Source: G016756615 sp050958605
Lineage (GTDB): Bacteria; Pseudomonadota; Alphaproteobacteria; Rhizobiales; Rhizobiaceae
Direction: 5' to 3'
Assembly: GCF_050958605.1 (NCBI RefSeq)
Contig: NZ_JBJHDO010000002.1
Coordinates: 248,001-312,000, forward strand
Length of the DNA stretch: 64,000 bases
The position numbers and the translations under genes were made by a program. Positions 24,230 through 31,997 of this stretch are shown here, in pieces (position 1 is the stretch's first letter; each line of letters starts with the position of its first letter). The notes under the pieces were generated by a model. That model saw only the letters and a program-made list of their open reading frames with translations, was not told the origin of the DNA and searched no databases.

Positions 24230-25156
24230 TCAGGTCGTCAGAACGATCTTGCCCTTGGGCCTGGTGGCGAGAAAGACGTGCGCCGCCGCGGCTTCGGCCA
24301 GATCGAAGGTCCGCTCCACATGGACCTTGAGCTTGCCCGCTTCGACAAGCCGCGCGAGTTCGAGAAGCGCGGCCCTGTCAGGACGCACCGACATGCGTTC
24401 GACCCTGATGCGGCGCTCCCGGGCAGCGGTCGTGGCCGCGTCGTTCACGGCCAGAAGCGACACCAGCACGCCTCCCCATCGCAACGTCTTGACAGTCTCG
24501 GACGCGTGATCGCCGCCCACCGTCTCGAGCGCTATGTCGATCTCGAGCGCGTGCCGTGTAAAGTCCTCCTTGCGGTAGTCGATTACTTCGTCTGCTCCGA
24601 GGTTGCGGACGAAATCCGTCTTGTTCTCGCTCGCGGTCGCGATCACGAAAGCGCCCCGCGCCTTGGCGATCTGGACGGCAAGATGGCCCACGCCACCGGC
24701 CGCGCCGTGGACGAGCACTCTCTGGCCTGCTTTCAGCGCACCGGCATCGACCAACGCCTGCCAAGCAGTAAGGCCGGCAAGCGGCAAGGCTGCGGCATGG
24801 ATGTGGTTCAGCCCCCGCGGCTTGGGCGCGAGCTCGCTTGCCGGAGCCGCGACCTTCTCGGCATAGGCGGCCGCCTGCTTGGGAAAGCGTGGCATGCCAA
24901 ACACGGCGTCGCCGGCAGCCACGCCTGTAACGCCCGATCCGACTGCCTCGATCACGCCGGAGATATCCCAGCCCAGGACGAAGGGTGGGTCGCCCAGGAG
25001 CGGGTAGAGGCCGGCACGGACGGCCGCATCGACTGGGTTTATGCCCGCCGCCTTGACCCCAACGAGGATGTCGCCCGGGCCCAGCACAGGATCGGGCCCC
25101 TCTGACAGTGTGAGAACCTCGGGCCCTCCGAATGCCCTTTGCGTGACGGTGCGCAT
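24230..25156 (-). CDS. Zinc-independent quinone oxidoreductase-like MDR protein
   Basis: A 308-residue medium-chain dehydrogenase/reductase. There are no zinc-site cysteines. NADPH binding is indicated by VLVHGAAGGVGHLAVQIAK, the AAGGVG motif of quinone oxidoreductases, and the N-terminal part contains GINPVDAAVRAG and PFVLGWDISG. It probably reduces quinones or alpha,beta-unsaturated carbonyls using NADPH. The start at 25156 (MRTVTQRAFGG) is preferred over 25207. It lies between sciP and fliJ in an otherwise cell-cycle and flagellar setting, and has no evident connection to them. Confidence 0.87.
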   Translation of the reverse strand: MRTVTQRAFGGPEVLTLSEGPDPVLGPGDILVGVKAAGINPVDAAVRAGLYPLLGDPPFVLGWDISGVIEAVGSGVTGVAAGDAVFGMPRFPKQAAAYAEKVAAPASELAPKPRGLNHIHAAALPLAGLTAWQALVDAGALKAGQRVLVHGAAGGVGHLAVQIAKARGAFVIATASENKTDFVRNLGADEVIDYRKEDFTRHALEIDIALETVGGDHASETVKTLRWGGVLVSLLAVNDAATTAARERRIRVERMSVRPDRAALLELARLVEAGKLKVHVERTFDLAEAAAAHVFLATRPKGKIVLTT

Positions 25157-25352
25157 CCGCAGCCTCCCCCTCGCGAAGAGCGACGCCCGCTCGCGACGCC
25201 GCGCCATATCATCTGGATTGCGGCGCGCGCTTTTCCAGGGGCTTTTGTTCGAGAAGAGAGAGATGCAGGGCCCAGCGCGAGACGATCTCGCTCCGAGGCC
25301 TTTGGAAACAGCGGATAGTGTCGAAATAGGATACGCCGGCAGGGCGCGACCG

Positions 25353-25727
25353 TCAGCCGATCATGGCGCTACGGCCGCCTTCCGCGTCCCGTGCCCGGGA
25401 ATCGCGAGATTCCAGCATTTCGGCTTTGGAGAGCTCCGCTTCGGCCTCGGCCAGCAAGGACTCGGCAGCCTTCTTCTGCTGCATCAGGTCGTATTGCGAA
25501 TTCTTGAGGTTGTCGCGACGCAGACGCGCCGCCTTCGCGAAGGTGGGATAGGCGAAATGGCTGGTGTCGGTGATACCAGCCTTCTTTTCCTCGGCGACGA
25601 TCTGGACGTCGAGCTCGTTCGCCATCCGGTCGAATTCGGCGATCATGGTGTCGAGCTGCGTGAGTTGTCTGCGCTTCTCGTTCACCTGGAACTGCTTTAA
25701 CCGGACGAGATTCTCACGTGACTTCAT
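25353..25727 (-). CDS. fliJ: Flagellar export chaperone FliJ-like coiled-coil protein
   Basis: A 124-residue, almost fully helical protein: MKSRENLVRLKQFQVNEKRRQ at the N-terminus and a long heptad-rich stretch to about residue 110. This is the pattern of alphaproteobacterial FliJ, which links the FliI ATPase ring to the export gate. It is divergent from ctrA, a location known for fliJ in related genomes. No fliI is adjacent here. Coiled-coil proteins are easily misassigned, so the call leans on synteny as well as on sequence. Confidence 0.75.
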   Translation of the reverse strand: MKSRENLVRLKQFQVNEKRRQLTQLDTMIAEFDRMANELDVQIVAEEKKAGITDTSHFAYPTFAKAARLRRDNLKNSQYDLMQQKKAAESLLAEAEAELSKAEMLESRDSRARDAEGGRSAMIG

Positions 25728-26172
25728 GACTAGCTACTCCACAATACCAACCGGCGTCGCATCGGAACCGCCACCGCCCGGAAAGGCGGCTCCGTTGCCC
25801 GTCCACCAGCCTGTCTGCCGAAAGGAAACAAATCCCTAAGATTTTGGCCGATGGTAACCATTCGTTTACGGGCATTGTTAATCATACGCGTCAGGACTTA
25901 AGGCACGGTAAAAATTCCGGCGTTGCGGTCGACCTGAACAAGCCGAGTCGCGGGAGTCTCTTGCGGCGGTTTGTTAAAGTTCCGCATAAGGATTTGGCTC
26001 CTGCGTTTAATGTTTAGATTCAAGAAGGTGTGTCGAGAAGCTGAAAAATCAGATAACGCTTGCCAAGCGGAATCAGATTTTGTTAACCATTTGATGGCAG
26101 CCTCCGATTCAGGCAATCACTGCTTCGGCGCCGGAAGTTCAGGACCGGCGCGGCGGCAGAAAGGGGAATGGA
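25728..26172. promoter_or_regulatory. fliJ-ctrA intergenic control region with GANTC and TTAACCAT sites
   Basis: The 445 bases between the divergent fliJ and ctrA genes hold no gene. Two GATTC sites (26017-26021 and 26106-26110) match the CcrM target GANTC, and TTAACCAT occurs at 26093-26100, directly before the second. A related GTAACCAT is at 25854-25861 near fliJ. In Caulobacter a GANTC and CtrA boxes control ctrA transcription, so methylation timing and autoregulation are expected here. Confidence 0.55.
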
Positions 26173-26868
26173 ATGCGTGTTCTGCTGATTGAAGACGACA
26201 GTGCGACCGCACAGAGCATCGAGCTGATGCTGAAATCGGAGAGCTTCAACGTCTATACGACCGATCTCGGCGAAGAGGGTGTCGACCTCGGCAAGCTCTA
26301 CGACTACGATATCATTCTCCTGGACCTCAACCTGCCCGACATGTCTGGTTACGAGGTGTTGCGCACGCTGCGCCTGTCGAAGGTCAAGACGCCGATCCTG
26401 ATCCTCTCCGGCATGGCCGGCATTGAGGACAAGGTGCGTGGCCTCGGCTTCGGAGCCGACGACTACATGACGAAGCCTTTCCACAAGGACGAACTGGTGG
26501 CGCGTATCCACGCCATCGTCCGCCGTTCGAAAGGGCATGCCCAGTCGATCATCGTCACCGGCGATCTGCTCGTCAACCTGGATGCCAAGACGGTCGAGGT
26601 CGCCGGACAGCGCGTGCATCTGACCGGCAAGGAATACCAGATGCTGGAGTTGCTCTCGCTTCGCAAGGGCACCACGCTCACCAAGGAAATGTTCCTCAAC
26701 CATCTCTATGGCGGCATGGACGAGCCGGAGCTGAAGATCATCGACGTCTTCATCTGCAAGCTCAGGAAGAAGCTCGACGCTTCGTCCGGCGGGCAGAACT
26801 ACATCGAGACCGTGTGGGGACGCGGCTACGTTCTGCGCGAGCCGGAAGAAATCCGCGCCAGCGCCTGA
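26173..26868 (+). CDS. ctrA: Cell-cycle response regulator CtrA
   Basis: A 231-residue OmpR/PhoB-type regulator. The receiver has Asp51 as phosphoacceptor in IILLDLNLPDMSGYEVL, acidic residues Glu8, Asp9 and Asp10, and Lys in GADDYMTKPFHKDELVARIHA (key residues T and K). The winged-helix domain spans about residues 128-225, with LTGKEYQMLELLSLRKG and the RGYVLREPEE ending. It binds TTAA-type sites and controls division, motility and envelope genes, with phosphate delivered through ChpT, whose gene is 0.8 kb downstream. The C-terminus ends ASA, a short hydrophobic tail compatible with ClpXP recognition (inference). A good terminator follows. Confidence 0.97.
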   Translation: MRVLLIEDDSATAQSIELMLKSESFNVYTTDLGEEGVDLGKLYDYDIILLDLNLPDMSGYEVLRTLRLSKVKTPILILSGMAGIEDKVRGLGFGADDYMTKPFHKDELVARIHAIVRRSKGHAQSIIVTGDLLVNLDAKTVEVAGQRVHLTGKEYQMLELLSLRKGTTLTKEMFLNHLYGGMDEPELKIIDVFICKLRKKLDASSGGQNYIETVWGRGYVLREPEEIRASA

Positions 26869-26891
26869 CCGCGCCTGCCGCTCAGCCATCG

Positions 26892-26916
26892 AACCCGGCC
26901 TCGCGCCGGGTTTTTG
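26892..26916 (+). terminator. Intrinsic terminator of ctrA
   Basis: AACCCGGC-CTCGC-GCCGGGTT forms an 8-bp stem with a five-base loop followed by a T tract (TTTTTG), 24 bases after the ctrA stop. Confidence 0.88.
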
Positions 26917-27102
26917 TTTGCCGGAGCTAGCCCGTCCAGGTCGAAGTAGTCTCGAGTGCCTCATACCGTGGACGTTGATCTTTGACCGGCAGCGGGTTGC
27001 TCCTCACTGTCCTGCGAGACATCTCTCCCGCGAAATGCGCGGAGAGATGCCGGCAAGTAGATGAGGGGCTTGCGCAAAGGTCAATCCTCATTGCCGCCGG
27101 TA

Positions 27103-27471
27103 TCAAGCAGCCGCGTCGAGCTGGCGGAAGCGTTCGAGAAGCTGCGGGCGATTGAACGGTTTCAGGAGATAACCTTGCGCGCCGGCACGCTTGGCGCGCA
27201 TGATCGCACCGATGTCGACCTCCACCAGGCTCACGGCGATCTGCGGCTTGACGGCGCTCGGCATCCGGCGCACGCGCCGGATGAATTCCTCCGCGCTCAT
27301 GTCGGGAAGGACTCCGTCGACGACGATGATGTCAGGCATGTCTGCGCCGCACATGTCGAGCGCACCCTGACCGCTGTCGGCCTCGATCACCAACATATCG
27401 GGGCTGTTGAGGATACGCTTGGCGACCTTCCGAACGACGTTCGAGTCGTCGACGAACATGCACCGCTTCAT
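27103..27471 (-). CDS. Single-domain response regulator
   Basis: A stand-alone receiver of 122 residues from ATG 27471. Acidic pocket VDDS (Asp8, Asp9), phosphoacceptor Asp52 in IIVVDGVLPDMSAEEF, and the conserved Lys in GYLLKPFNRPQLLE are all present; the usual Thr/Ser is in AVSLVEVD. There is no output domain, so it works through a partner protein or as a phosphate sink. It is distinct from CpdR and DivK, whose sequences differ clearly. It sits between ctrA and chpT and could take part in the CtrA phosphorelay (inference from location only). Confidence 0.85.
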   Translation of the reverse strand: MKRCMFVDDSNVVRKVAKRILNSPDMLVIEADSGQGALDMCGADMPDIIVVDGVLPDMSAEEFIRRVRRMPSAVKPQIAVSLVEVDIGAIMRAKRAGAQGYLLKPFNRPQLLERFRQLDAAA

Positions 27472-27660
27472 TTTCCAGTTTCCCCACGCCACGAAATAAA
27501 GCCATTGGAGCGTCACGTGCCTCGGCAAGTGTCCGCGTCCAGGATTAGCCTGTAAGCTGGGAACGATGCTAACGGACCCGCGTAAAGAACCGGGAAAACC
27601 GATAATTAAATCTGTAACGACCCCCTCCGCTCATCCCTGGAAAAGAGGGCTGGCCGCCAC

Positions 27661-28290
27661 TCAAGCGGCCGAAAGCAGGATTTCCTCGGGAGTGGCGCGA
27701 ATCGAGATGGTCATGCCAGCCTCGCGCGCCAGGAGCAGCGTGTAGTAGGGCTGAACAGAATGTGCGTCGATCGGCTCTTCCGGCCTCTGACCGGAATGCA
27801 GCTCCAGGAACTTCGGCGGCACGCGCACCATCGGGCCGGAAGAAGCGAGCGTGAATTTCGGCTCGGTCTCGACATCGTCAAGCGACACGGTGATCTTGCC
27901 GCCGCGGGGAATGGTGCCAATGGCGATCAGGACGAGGTTGAGCAGGAGTTTCACTTTGTTCTTGGGCAAAAGCGCTCGTTGCCCATTCCAGACAAGCTCC
28001 GGCTTCTCGTTGCGGATATAGGCCGCGGTCACCGCCTCGGCGTCGCCCGTGTCGATCAGCATGCCGGCCGATCCCGCTGCGCCGAAGGCAATGCGGGCGA
28101 ATTGCAGTCGGGCCGACGCGTTGCGTGCACTGGCGCGGATGAGGTTCATGGCATCCTCGTCGGCGCCTCCTTCATCCAGGAGCTCGAGTCCGTTGTTGAT
28201 GGCACCGACCGGAGAAATTATGTCGTGGCAGACCCTGCTGCACAAAAGGGCGGCGAGGTCGGGTGCGGAGAGCGTGTGGAGGTCGGCCAT
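27661..28290 (-). CDS. chpT: Histidine phosphotransferase ChpT
   Basis: A 209-residue protein with the degenerate histidine-kinase fold of ChpT. The phosphorylated histidine is His22 in SRVCHDIISPVGAINNGLELL, within the first helix of the dimerisation hairpin. The C-terminal part resembles an ATPase-like domain without ATP-binding motifs. It receives phosphate from the CckA kinase and passes it to CtrA and CpdR. The position of His22 equals that reported for Brucella ChpT. The 326-base gap to eipA on the 5' side is the divergent control region. Confidence 0.95.
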   Translation of the reverse strand: MADLHTLSAPDLAALLCSRVCHDIISPVGAINNGLELLDEGGADEDAMNLIRASARNASARLQFARIAFGAAGSAGMLIDTGDAEAVTAAYIRNEKPELVWNGQRALLPKNKVKLLLNLVLIAIGTIPRGGKITVSLDDVETEPKFTLASSGPMVRVPPKFLELHSGQRPEEPIDAHSVQPYYTLLLAREAGMTISIRATPEEILLSAA

Positions 28291-28501
28291 GAAAGATTCC
28301 TGGATCGTGCTTGCCTGCCGTTGAAGATGACCCGAGGCATGTGCGAATCACGCCTGCTTCATCGGGAATCGGTTTACACAGCGGTCCCTCCATCAGCAAG
28401 AAACCGGAGCGCGGGCTGCCGTCGCGAGAACCAGGAAAGCGCGGAAATGTGGGCGCGGCGGCTGGCTGACGATCATCGATCTGCCATCTTGATATGAGAG
28501 C

Positions 28502-28513
28502 TTAATGGTTGAA
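28502..28513 (+). promoter_or_regulatory. Possible CtrA-type site upstream of eipA
   Basis: TTAATGGTTGAA, a variant of the TTAACCAT motif in inverted form, lies about 105 bases before the eipA start within the 326-base chpT-eipA gap. EipA transcription is under CtrA control in Brucella, which makes the site worth noting. Nothing else was identified in the gap. Confidence 0.3.
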
Positions 28514-28616
28514 AAAGGATTACGGCATAGCTTGCCAGGTAATGGTCGCCGAATCGTCGCCAAGAACGGTAGGGGCCGGGCGTCGGCAGATGTGCTCCCG
28601 AACGGAGACAGGAAGC

Positions 28617-29198
28617 ATGTTTTGCAGACTTGAAGGCCGACAATTCGTTCGGCTGATCGCGGCGTCGTTCTTTTCCCTGGCGATTCTCATCTTCGCTGCC
28701 AGCGTTTCGCGTGCGGAAGAATACACAGCCCAGGAAATCGTCGATTCCGGCCACCGCTTCTTCGGTGCGACCTCCGGCGGCCTGGGAACGCTGATCGAGA
28801 AGATCTTCGCTTCATACGGGCTGCCCAACGGTTATGTGCTCGGCGAGGAGGGTTCAGGCGCTTTCTTTGGCGGGGTCACCTATGGCGAAGGTACGCTCTA
28901 CACCAAGAATGCAGGGGACCATAAGGTGTTCTGGCAGGGACCGTCGCTCGGCTGGGATTTCGGCGGCGCCGGCTCGCGCACCATGATCCTCGTCTATAAT
29001 CTGGACGATATCTCCAGTGTCTACCGGCGCTTCGGCGGTGTCGCCGGTTCGGCCTATGCCGTAGCCGGCCTCGGCTTCGAGGTGCTGAAGAACGGCAATG
29101 TCCTGCTGGTGCCCGTGCGTACGGGTGTGGGCGCCCGCCTGGGTGTCAAGGTCGGTTACCTCAAGCTGACGGAAAGTCCGACCTGGAATCCGTTCTGA
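28617..29198 (+). CDS. eipA: EipA-type periplasmic envelope protein (DUF1134)
   Basis: A 193-residue protein from ATG 28617. A signal peptide (LIAASFFSLAILIFAASVSRA) precedes the mature DUF1134 domain, with blocks TSGGLGTLIEKIFASYGLPNG and KVFWQGPSLGWDFGGAGSRTM (conserved W, G and D residues). In Brucella abortus EipA maintains cell-envelope integrity and is CtrA-regulated. Here it sits next to chpT and near ctrA. The frame is open 108 bases further upstream, but the signal peptide fixes the start. It is probably transcribed with the coiled-coil gene 75 bases downstream. Confidence 0.88.
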   Translation: MFCRLEGRQFVRLIAASFFSLAILIFAASVSRAEEYTAQEIVDSGHRFFGATSGGLGTLIEKIFASYGLPNGYVLGEEGSGAFFGGVTYGEGTLYTKNAGDHKVFWQGPSLGWDFGGAGSRTMILVYNLDDISSVYRRFGGVAGSAYAVAGLGFEVLKNGNVLLVPVRTGVGARLGVKVGYLKLTESPTWNPF

Positions 29199-29273
29199 CC
29201 GGATGACGGTGCCGCGCGGCACTGGATTCGGCAGGTTGCCCTGTGGCAAAGAGAGTCCAAAAGGTGGCGACGC

Positions 29274-30440
29274 GTGATCCAGTCCATACTCTTCTTCGCC
29301 TTGGGTTTTTTGTGCGCCGGGTTCCTGGCGGTAATGGTCGCGCCTGCCATCTGGCGGCGGGCCCTTGTGCTCACGCGCCGGCGCATGGAGGCTTCCACGC
29401 CTTTGTCCCAGGCAGAAATTCAGGCCGACAAGGATGGTATGCGGGCGCAGTTCGCCATGGCGACACGGCGCCTCGAAATGAGAATGAAATCGCTGCGCGA
29501 AAAAACGACCGCGCAGACCATCGAGATCGAGCGCGACCGGCTGGAGATGAAACGCCTGGCTTCCGAAATCGCCGAGCGTGACAAGGCGCTGGCACAGGTC
29601 TCGGATGCAAGCGGTGGGTTGAGCACCGAGTTGCTCCGGCGTGAAGAGGAAATCAAGCGGTTCAAAGACCGGCTTGCTGCGGCGGACAAACTCCTCGGCG
29701 AGCGGGCAGAAGAGATCGAGAAGCTCGGCCGCATGCATAACGAAGCGTTACTCGTCTCGAGCAATCGTCAGATCGAGTTGGTCGCCCGCGAGGCCGAGGT
29801 CGACAAGCTGACTGGCGAGATGGCGGAAATCCGGGACCGACGCAACGAGGATGAACGGCGGCTCACGGATGCCGCCGTCGAAATGCGTCTTGCCCGGGAG
29901 ACGGTGGCCGCCGGGAAGAAGAAGATCGAAGAGCTGGAAAGGAAGCATCAAGAACTGATGTCGGAGCTTGCAGACCGCGATGAAAAGCTCGGACGCCGCG
30001 ACAGGGAGATCACCCGGCTGAAGGAGCGGGTGAAGGCGACGACCAAGGCGTCGTCGCAAGCGCCCGTGCAGGCCAGTCCGGCGACACAGGCACCGACGGT
30101 TGCCGCAAAGGAGGCATCCATGGACCATTCAAACGCCGAAATCGAACAGACGGTCGCCAAGCTCAAGGAGGAGCGCGACAGGCTCGCGGCGCGACTAACG
30201 AGCTTGACGCGCGAGAACCGAAAGCTTCGGGGCGACCTCACGGCCAAGGAGAGCGCCGAGCTCCGCCAGGGGATCGGAGGTCTGGCGGCAGAGATGGTGG
30301 CCATGACCGTGGCGATCGAGGGGCCGGACTCGCCTGCCGGCAAGGCGCTCGCTGCGCCGGCGCCGGCCGGAGCGGATGCCGCCGGCAAGATCACAAGCCT
30401 CGCTGACCGCGTGAAGGCGCTCCAGAAAACGCCAACATAA
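29274..30440 (+). CDS. Membrane-anchored coiled-coil protein of unknown function
   Basis: A 388-residue protein starting at GTG 29274. An N-terminal transmembrane helix (SILFFALGFLCAGFLAVMV) is followed by a very long charged coiled coil from about residue 40 to 255, an Ala/Pro/Thr linker (APVQASPATQAPT), a second helical segment beginning near residue 285, and a conserved-looking C-terminal block RQGIGGLAAEMVAMTVAIEGPDS in outline. The bulk is cytoplasmic if the N-terminus is out. I know this type as a conserved hypothetical in rhizobia. Location after eipA suggests an envelope or cell-shape role (inference). Confidence 0.7.
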   Translation: MIQSILFFALGFLCAGFLAVMVAPAIWRRALVLTRRRMEASTPLSQAEIQADKDGMRAQFAMATRRLEMRMKSLREKTTAQTIEIERDRLEMKRLASEIAERDKALAQVSDASGGLSTELLRREEEIKRFKDRLAAADKLLGERAEEIEKLGRMHNEALLVSSNRQIELVAREAEVDKLTGEMAEIRDRRNEDERRLTDAAVEMRLARETVAAGKKKIEELERKHQELMSELADRDEKLGRRDREITRLKERVKATTKASSQAPVQASPATQAPTVAAKEASMDHSNAEIEQTVAKLKEERDRLAARLTSLTRENRKLRGDLTAKESAELRQGIGGLAAEMVAMTVAIEGPDSPAGKALAAPAPAGADAAGKITSLADRVKALQKTPT

Positions 30441-30487
30441 AGCATGTCTCCCGAAAGTGTGCAGCGGTTTCGGGAAAAAAGCATGCG
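30441..30487. repeat. REP-like palindrome, family 'CCCGAAA..TTTCGGG'
   Basis: AGCATGTCTCCCGAAAGTG and CGGTTTCGGGAAAAAAGCATGC form inverted arms (CCCGAAA with TTTCGGG, GCATG with CATGC). The element matches in layout and core the palindrome at 6187-6233 read in reverse. It sits directly after the coiled-coil gene. Confidence 0.6.
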
Positions 30488-30496
30488 CAAACCAAG

Positions 30497-30547
30497 AACC
30501 TGCAACGTGTCGCGTGAATCCTTTTTTCACGCGACACGTTGCAGGTT
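30497..30547. repeat. Perfect 22-bp stem, 7-base loop hairpin between convergent genes
   Basis: The arms 30497-30518 and 30526-30547 are exact reverse complements, with core ACCTGCAACGTGTCGCG, and the loop is TCCTTTT. A second small hairpin CCGGCC-TGCAA-GGCCGG follows at about 30550-30566. The location between convergent genes fits a bidirectional transcription stop, but there is no T tract after the arm. Such long perfect stems are also typical of recent palindrome-forming repeats. Confidence 0.7.
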
Positions 30548-30571
30548 TGCCGGCCTGCAAGGCCGGACCGG

Positions 30572-31423
30572 CTATCTCTTCTCCCGCAATTCGTGCAAGG
30601 CGATTGCCGCCGCCGTCGCGACGTTGAGGCTGTCGAAGCCGGGGGCCATGGCGATGCGTGCCGTTCGCATCTTTTCCATCAGGGCGTGCGGCAGCCCGTC
30701 GCCCTCCGTGCCGAGGAAGAGGGCCGCCCGCCGTGGACGCTCCATCGTTCGAATGTCCTCGGTTCCGCGAGGTGACAGGGCGATCGGGATGAAGTCATGG
30801 CGATCCAGGGCCTCGAGCAGGTCCTCGGTGGTTTGTCCGCCAGCGAAGGGTACCTTGAGGGTAGCGCCAACCGAAACGCGCGTGGCCTTCCGGTAGAGGG
30901 GATCGCAACTGGTCGAATCCAGAAGCACCGCGTCGGCCCCGAAGGCCGCGGCGTTTCTGAAGATCGCGCCGACATTGTCATGATTGGCAATGCCGACGAG
31001 CACGACCACCAAGGCGGCATCCGAGGGGGAGCCGGCCAGCACCGCCGCGGCCGTTTCCGAGGGCCGACGCCGTCCGAGCGCCAGGATCCCCCTATGGATA
31101 TGAAAACCGGCGATCGCGTCCATGACCCCGGCGGAGGCGACGTAGACAGGTACTCCCGCCGGGACCTGGCTCAATGTCCCGGCAAGTCCGGGGAGGCGGT
31201 TCTCCAGGACAAGGATGGACTCGACCGGGAAGCGTCCTGCCGAAAGGAGCACGTCGAGAACGACCTTGCCTTCGGCGATGAAACGCCCCTCGCGACCAAC
31301 CAGATCGCGCTCGCGGATGTTCCGGAAGGCTGATACGCGCGGATCGTCAGGATCGGTGATCAGCTCCGCCGTGGGGAGCCTGCCCGGTTCAGGATGGGTT
31401 TTGACATGTTTTTCCGGTCTCAT
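30572..31423 (-). CDS. SpoU/TrmH-family RNA 2'-O-methyltransferase
   Basis: About 283 residues from ATG 31423. The SPOUT knot motifs are all present: motif 1 NVGAIFRNAAAFGA, motif 2 ALFLGTEGDGLP, and motif 3 MAPGFDSLNVATAAAIAL. An N-terminal substrate-binding domain like that of TrmH/RlmB paralogues (FIAEGKVVLDVLLSAG) precedes it. It methylates ribose in rRNA or tRNA, the exact site being unknown. A start at 31459 is possible. Convergent with the coiled-coil gene and separated from it by strong hairpins. Confidence 0.88.
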   Translation of the reverse strand: MRPEKHVKTHPEPGRLPTAELITDPDDPRVSAFRNIRERDLVGREGRFIAEGKVVLDVLLSAGRFPVESILVLENRLPGLAGTLSQVPAGVPVYVASAGVMDAIAGFHIHRGILALGRRRPSETAAAVLAGSPSDAALVVVLVGIANHDNVGAIFRNAAAFGADAVLLDSTSCDPLYRKATRVSVGATLKVPFAGGQTTEDLLEALDRHDFIPIALSPRGTEDIRTMERPRRAALFLGTEGDGLPHALMEKMRTARIAMAPGFDSLNVATAAAIALHELREKR

Positions 31424-31468
31424 GCACCGCGGATTGCCGTGCGATTGCTGCGAAAGCAAGTCTTTCGG

Positions 31469-31813
31469 TCACGTTCCGCTTCGGCGTAGCAGCGGACGTT
31501 CGATTTGCGGGCCGGCACCGAAAATTTCGTCAAGTGTTCCGAGCAGGGCACGGACCGCTTCCGAGCGGCAGGAATAGAAGATCATCTGCCTTTCCCTGCG
31601 CGTCTCGACGAGATCCAGGCTCCGCAATTTCGCAAGGTGCTGCGAAAGCGCGGATTGGCTGAGCGAGACCTTTTCGGCGATCTCCCCGACCGACATCTCG
31701 TTGTCGAGAATGTGGCTGATGATGACGAGGCGTTTGTCGTTGCCGAGCAAGGCGAGAAGTGCAGCGGCCGCCCCTGAATTTTCGATGAACTTCCTTGAGG
31801 TCATCTTTCCCAC
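31469..31813 (-). CDS. ArsR-family winged-helix regulator
   Basis: A 114-residue regulator with the HTH in MSVGEIAEKVSLSQSALSQHLAKLRSLDLVETRRERQ in outline (recognition helix SQSALSQHLAKL). There is no ELCVCD-type metal-binding cysteine motif in the recognition helix; the single Cys is in FYSCRSEAV. It therefore probably senses something other than arsenite-type metals or uses another site. The internal ATG at residue 4 is an alternative start. No obvious target gene is divergent from it within 180 bases. Confidence 0.85.
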   Translation of the reverse strand: MGKMTSRKFIENSGAAAALLALLGNDKRLVIISHILDNEMSVGEIAEKVSLSQSALSQHLAKLRSLDLVETRRERQMIFYSCRSEAVRALLGTLDEIFGAGPQIERPLLRRSGT

Positions 31814-31997
31814 ATTCGTAATTTTCCGCCGAGGCGCTGCGGGGGCAACAACGCCTTACGGTCGAGCTCGATCCGAATCCGGACCGTGAATCGCCACACG
31901 ACTGCTAACTTAATACATCCTCTTCGAACCACAAGCGCTTCAACCAGCGCGTGCTTCGGCGCTTCCGCTGCAGGTTTGTCGAGCTGTCGAAACTGAT

